7,097 nucleotides of DNA from Fidelibacterota bacterium (GTDB taxonomy: Bacteria; Fidelibacterota; Fidelibacteria; Fidelibacterales; Fidelibacteraceae): the NCBI GenBank assembly GCA_030629925.1, contig DAOVOB010000051.1:1-7097 (forward strand), in the 5' to 3' direction. Numbering within the stretch: position 1 is the first letter of the stretch; every line of letters starts with the position of its first letter. Shown here piece by piece: positions 4,659 to 7,097 of this stretch. The notes below the pieces were generated by a model. The model did not search any database. It saw nothing but the letters and a program-made list of their open reading frames with translations, and was not told where the DNA came from. The translations under genes and the position numbers were made by a program.

Positions 4659-5368
4659 CCCTCTTTCATTTTTACCCAATATACCAAGCGGTCAAAAACA
4701 AAATTCAGCTTATTTACCAGATAGATGGATGCAGTATTTTCGGGGACAATATTACAAAACACGCTTTTGTTTTCATCTTGGCGCATCCGGATCAAGCTCC
4801 GTACAATATCCATTCCATAGCCCTTCTTGCGATGTTCGGGGAGAACATGCAAAAAACCAAGTGCACCGTCATCGTGGGCAAATCCCCAGGCGACCAGTTT
4901 ATTATCGACAATGATACCGGCGGAAATATCCCGAGCCAGCCGATCTTCGATATATTCAATGGAGGTGAAGTCTTTATAGTCGGAATGCTGATAGATATAC
5001 GCTGCATATGATTCGTCGATCGGAATAAGTTCTGATCGTGATGTATTTTTCAAAAGTTTGTCATTCAGGATATAACGTTTCGTGCTCATTTTCCAATCGA
5101 TCTCGCCGTGTTTCTGTATCAGCGGGATCATCCATTCTTCTACGGAATAATAGTAAGGTGTTTTTGCATGATGTTTTGATAGCAAGAAAGCAATATCGGC
5201 TTCAGATGTTCCCACAAGATGTGCCCATAGATGATCGCTTGTCCCAAATATCAGGGCAGATTTATTTTTAATATAGAACTGCTCCACCGGGTAGTTGGCA
5301 AAAAAGCCCCGGGTGGCCAAGGTAGCTTGGGGGTTGAGGTTGAGAATATTTGTGAGTTTTGGCTTCAT
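4649..5368 (-). CDS. GNAT-family N-acetyltransferase (FR47-like C-terminal domain)
   Basis: 239 residues. The C-terminal half (about 120-235) is a GNAT domain. The acetyl-CoA pyrophosphate loop is R180-K-K-G-Y-G185 in the strand-helix VLPEHRKKGYGMDIVRSLI (consensus R/Q-x-x-G-x-G/A). The later ENTASIYLVNKLNF (210-223) is the usual N-x-x-S/A-x-x-L-Y-x-x-x-G-F type motif with Asn in place of the Gly before the final Phe. The N-terminal 110 residues are a separate mixed region without a motif I recognise, as in FR47/glycine N-acyltransferase-like proteins. The acceptor substrate cannot be predicted. The ATG start at 5366-5368 has GAGGA 11 bases upstream, a long spacing. It is cytosolic and appears to be a single-gene transcript: palindromic repeat before it, good terminator after it. 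Confidence 0.88.
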   Translation of the reverse strand: MKPKLTNILNLNPQATLATRGFFANYPVEQFYIKNKSALIFGTSDHLWAHLVGTSEADIAFLLSKHHAKTPYYYSVEEWMIPLIQKHGEIDWKMSTKRYILNDKLLKNTSRSELIPIDESYAAYIYQHSDYKDFTSIEYIEDRLARDISAGIIVDNKLVAWGFAHDDGALGFLHVLPEHRKKGYGMDIVRSLIRMRQDENKSVFCNIVPENTASIYLVNKLNFVFDRLVYWVKMKEGDE

Positions 5369-5380
5369 CGTTAATACAGT

Positions 5381-5411
5381 CCTCAGATTTCACAGATTTG
5401 CGCAGATTATC
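5381..5411. repeat. Short CAGATT direct repeats upstream of the GNAT gene
   Basis: CAGATTT, CAGATTT and CAGATTA occur at about 9- to 10-base spacing (TCAGATTTCACAGATTT followed by GCGCAGATTA). It lies in the leader of the acetyltransferase gene; its role is unknown. Confidence 0.4.
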
Positions 5412-5414
5412 TAT

Positions 5415-5422
5415 CAAATTTA
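5415..5422 (-). promoter_or_regulatory. Candidate -7 box (TAnnTTTG) for the GNAT gene
   Basis: TAAATTTG on the minus strand is an exact -7 match about 47 bp before the start codon. A matching -33 TTTG is not seen because a palindromic element begins three bases upstream, so the element may have displaced or supplied the upstream part. Confidence 0.3.
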
Positions 5423-5424
5423 TC

Positions 5425-5559
5425 TGTCATTTCGACCGGAATGAATCCGTCAGCTGACGGATAAATGTAGTGGAGAAATCTATTCACAGAGAGGTGTCCT
5501 TTTCATGAATAGATCTCTCCACTGCGCCCCGATTTTTCGGGGCTTCGGTCGAGATGACA
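5425..5559. repeat. 135-bp nested palindromic element with terminal inverted repeats
   Basis: The ends TGTCATTTCGACCG (5425-5438) and CGGTCGAGATGACA (5546-5559) are reverse complements with one mismatch. Inside, AGTGGAGAAATCTATTCA (5469-5486) pairs with TGAATAGATCTCTCCACT (5506-5523), again with one mismatch. Between the two stem levels each arm has its own hairpin: the perfect palindrome ATCCGTCAGCTGACGGAT (5445-5462) on the left and GCCCCGA-TTTT-TCGGGGC (5526-5543) on the right. A single strand could fold into a cross with four helices. It is non-coding and fills the gap between the patatin and GNAT genes. The right half recurs at 4504-4544. Confidence 0.85.
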
Positions 5560-5573
5560 ATTATTCTCGCTCT

Positions 5574-6443
5574 TTATCTTTTCAAATATTTTTTAATCGC
5601 CTTTTCTGCTGCAATATCACCGCTTTCGATGATCTCTTTGGCTTTATAGAAATCAAACATGCCAAAAGCATCGACCGAAAGGTCGATCTGGATATCCGGT
5701 GGATCCAACTTAAGTGTCAGCTCGGAAATTTGATTCAGCATAAGATTAAGACTTTTATTCGTCAGATTGAAGATCCCGATATGATCCGCACGATTCTTGG
5801 GAACGATATTTTCTATCTTTTCGATCAAGAGCTTAAGTTGCTCGGGATATTTGCGCTGAACTTTCTTGGGTTCCGGCTTCTTCTTCACGGGAATCATGGC
5901 ATTGACATTCACGGCAACCACGATATCACGCCACTTGCGCTTTACGCGATTCACGGGAATGGGATTGACTACACCGCCATCCACATAATAATGTCCATCA
6001 ATAACATGCGGTGTAAAAACCGTCGGGATTGATATGGACGCGCGAATGGCATCGTAAAGCTTTCCGTCGGTGAAAACCTTTTCTTCCCCGCTGACAATAT
6101 CAGTGGCAACAGCACAATAAGGCAATTTTAGATCTTCGATATTTCGATCCGGGATCAATTCCTTCAATTTGGCAATGACCTTATCCCCTTTTATCAGTCC
6201 CTTGCTGCTGATTGTGATATCGATAAGTTTCATCATTTCCCGAAGATCCATGTTATCCATGAAATCAACAAAATTATCCAGCTCGCCCGTGGTATAAAGT
6301 CCGCCGATCAGCGATCCCATCGAGGCGCCGGCAACGGAATGAATATTGAAACCATGGCGTTTGAGAGCATTGATCACGCCTATATGCGCAAATCCTTTTG
6401 CTCCTCCGCTGGAGAGGACTAATGCGACGTCCCGTTTTTTCAT
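5574..6443 (-). CDS. Patatin-like phospholipase (RssA/NTE-type)
   Basis: 289 residues, the usual size for stand-alone bacterial patatin proteins. The Ser-Asp catalytic dyad is complete: nucleophile Ser41 in G39-A-S-M-G43 and Asp155 in D155-G-G. The oxyanion loop is SGGAKG (12-17), with Ser in the first Gly place, a common variant. The conserved ASISIPTVFTP strand-turn (135-145) supports the family. It should hydrolyse acyl esters of phospholipids or lipids; the specific substrate is unknown. There is no signal peptide or membrane helix, so it is cytosolic or peripheral to the inner membrane. The ATG at 6441-6443 is supported by AAGGA five bases upstream and by the beta strand entering the oxyanion loop at residue 6. 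It appears monocistronic: its own promoter candidate upstream and a palindromic element after the TAA. No nucleotidyl cyclase lies nearby, so a CBASS effector role is not suggested. Confidence 0.95.
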   Translation of the reverse strand: MKKRDVALVLSSGGAKGFAHIGVINALKRHGFNIHSVAGASMGSLIGGLYTTGELDNFVDFMDNMDLREMMKLIDITISSKGLIKGDKVIAKLKELIPDRNIEDLKLPYCAVATDIVSGEEKVFTDGKLYDAIRASISIPTVFTPHVIDGHYYVDGGVVNPIPVNRVKRKWRDIVVAVNVNAMIPVKKKPEPKKVQRKYPEQLKLLIEKIENIVPKNRADHIGIFNLTNKSLNLMLNQISELTLKLDPPDIQIDLSVDAFGMFDFYKAKEIIESGDIAAEKAIKKYLKR

Positions 6444-6477
6444 GGAATTCCTTATTGTTTTGATAGGATAAGTTATT

Positions 6478-6506
6478 CAAAAATATATGGAATTACAATC
6501 GACAAA
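6478..6506 (-). promoter_or_regulatory. Candidate Bacteroidota-type promoter of the patatin gene
   Basis: On the minus strand TTTG (6503-6506) is followed after 17 bases by TATTTTTG (6478-6485), an exact TAnnTTTG -7 box, leaving a leader of about 30 bases. Spacing is two short of the usual 19 or so. The region is AT-rich, so a chance match is possible. Confidence 0.4.
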
Positions 6507-6511
6507 AATAA

Positions 6512-6817
6512 CGTATCATCTTGAGTGGAGCGCATGAAAGCAAAACTCGCGGGTCATCCTGAAAATCCTGAACAACGTCAGGCTGAACTTGTTTCAGTCT
6601 TGCTTCAGGATTATTCAGCCCCGAAGGGGTCGCGTAGCGAGATCTCTCCGAGCATTGCATCAAGTAAATATACTTAGCGATACGCGAAAGATTGGTCTGA
6701 AGTGGACTGGGGTAAAACTCTTTAATATTTGTAAGAATCAAATTTACGCAGAGATCCTGAACCCCGGTGTCCACCGGACACCGCTTCAGGATGACAATTT
6801 TCTGGCGTTACGCGTCA
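6512..6817. repeat. Dispersed hairpin repeat, copy 3 (composite, longest)
   Basis: It contains ATCATCTTGA (6515-6524), the 76-bp block identical to 2979-3054 (6543-6618), and hairpin CCCC-GAA-GGGG (6619-6629). It then has GTCGCGTAGCGAGATCTCTCCGAG, the conserved TTAGCGATACGCGAAAGATTGG (6674-6695), and a terminal hairpin 6755-6791 ending TTCAGGATGAC. That hairpin has base TCCTGAA/TTCAGGA, inner stem CGGTGTCC/GGACACCG and loop ACC. The tail TTACGCGTCA (6808-6817) matches the end of copy 1. Short frames here that encode LNNPEARLKQ-type peptides are repeat translations, not genes. Confidence 0.8.
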
Positions 6818-6872
6818 TGCATTACGAAATATTTTTCTTGAAATTAGGCTTAAACATGTTAAATTTATGTCC

Positions 6873-7097
6873 ATGAAAACATTGAAAGCGATCCGGTCCC
6901 TGAGCGAGCTGGAAACGCAACTTAAAAGCTCGGAGACAGTTTACCTCCTGCTCTATAAGAAGGGCACGGAAGCCAGCGACTGCGCTTACACCAATATCAG
7001 GGATGCCGCGGAAAAAACCAAGGAGATCATCCTGCTTTGTGCGGACGTTTCTGAGGTTCGCGATATACATCCGCAGTATGGGATCGAAAGCGTTCCG
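6873..7097 (+). CDS. Thioredoxin-fold protein, N-terminal fragment (3' end outside window)
   Basis: The frame is open from ATG 6873-6875 to the window edge, 75 codons without a stop. The order of elements is thioredoxin-like: helix SLSELETQL, strand TVYLLLY, an active-site-position loop KKGTEASDCAY, a helix, strand EIILLCADVSEV, and YGIESVP at the edge. In thioredoxins the last motif ends in the cis-Pro beside the active site. The CxxC place reads A-S-D-C, so only the second Cys is present, at about residue 34; the protein would not be an ordinary disulfide reductase but could act by a monothiol mechanism or in binding. An in-frame ATG two codons earlier (6867) is an alternative start; neither has a clear Shine-Dalgarno sequence. 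It is divergent from the patatin gene, with repeat copy 3 between them. The fold assignment is by pattern, with no search done. Confidence 0.72.
   Translation, partial: MKTLKAIRSLSELETQLKSSETVYLLLYKKGTEASDCAYTNIRDAAEKTKEIILLCADVSEVRDIHPQYGIESVP

Noticed and set aside
5505..6032. Plus-strand open frame of 175 codons
   Set aside because: It is antisense to the patatin gene, which has intact catalytic motifs; the protein shows no domain and begins in a palindromic repeat.
5574..6443. Patatin as an anti-phage CBASS effector (CapV-like)
   Set aside because: No cyclic-nucleotide synthase or accessory gene is adjacent; the protein resembles housekeeping RssA-type patatins.

Overview
The window looks like a chromosomal stretch of a Bacteroidota or related FCB-group bacterium of moderate GC. 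The evidence is the phosphofructokinase C-terminus, exact TAnnTTTG-type -7 boxes upstream of three genes, and intergenic DNA full of heptanucleotide arrays and hairpin repeats. Almost every gene also has a clear Shine-Dalgarno sequence, which is less usual for classical Bacteroidota, so the phylum is a lean and not a certainty. No rRNA, transposase, integrase, phage or CRISPR sequence is visible.

Layout from left to right: (1) the last 85 codons of 6-phosphofructokinase on the + strand (1-258). (2) A 459-bp intergenic region with a heptad array, a structured element ending in a 13-bp-stem hairpin, and a hairpin repeat. (3) A minus-strand trio: NAD(P)H-dependent FMN reductase (2255-2794), a four-helix membrane protein of the DUF4345 type (1752-2135), and a short-chain dehydrogenase/reductase (718-1575). 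(4) A minus-strand two-gene module, DUF4160 (3705-3941) overlapping DUF2442 plus HTH (3187-3708) by ATGA, with a 16-bp perfect palindrome just upstream: a toxin-antitoxin-like unit. (5) A tRNA-Val(CAC) on the minus strand. (6) A minus-strand GNAT acetyltransferase (4649-5368) and a patatin-like phospholipase (5574-6443). (7) The start of a + strand thioredoxin-fold protein (6873 to the right edge).

The genes are mostly ordinary and do not form one pathway. The FMN reductase and the SDR are both nicotinamide-dependent redox enzymes and, with DUF4345, could share a transcript. The DUF4160/DUF2442-HTH pair is the only evident accessory module. The most unusual content is between the genes. Arrays with a 7-bp period sit exactly at gene borders and supply stop codons. 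There is also a family of elements with GTCATC(C/T)TGA...TCAGGATGAC ends whose hairpin tips differ between copies while staying self-complementary, and a second element type with nested palindromes and TGTCATYTCGACCG ends.
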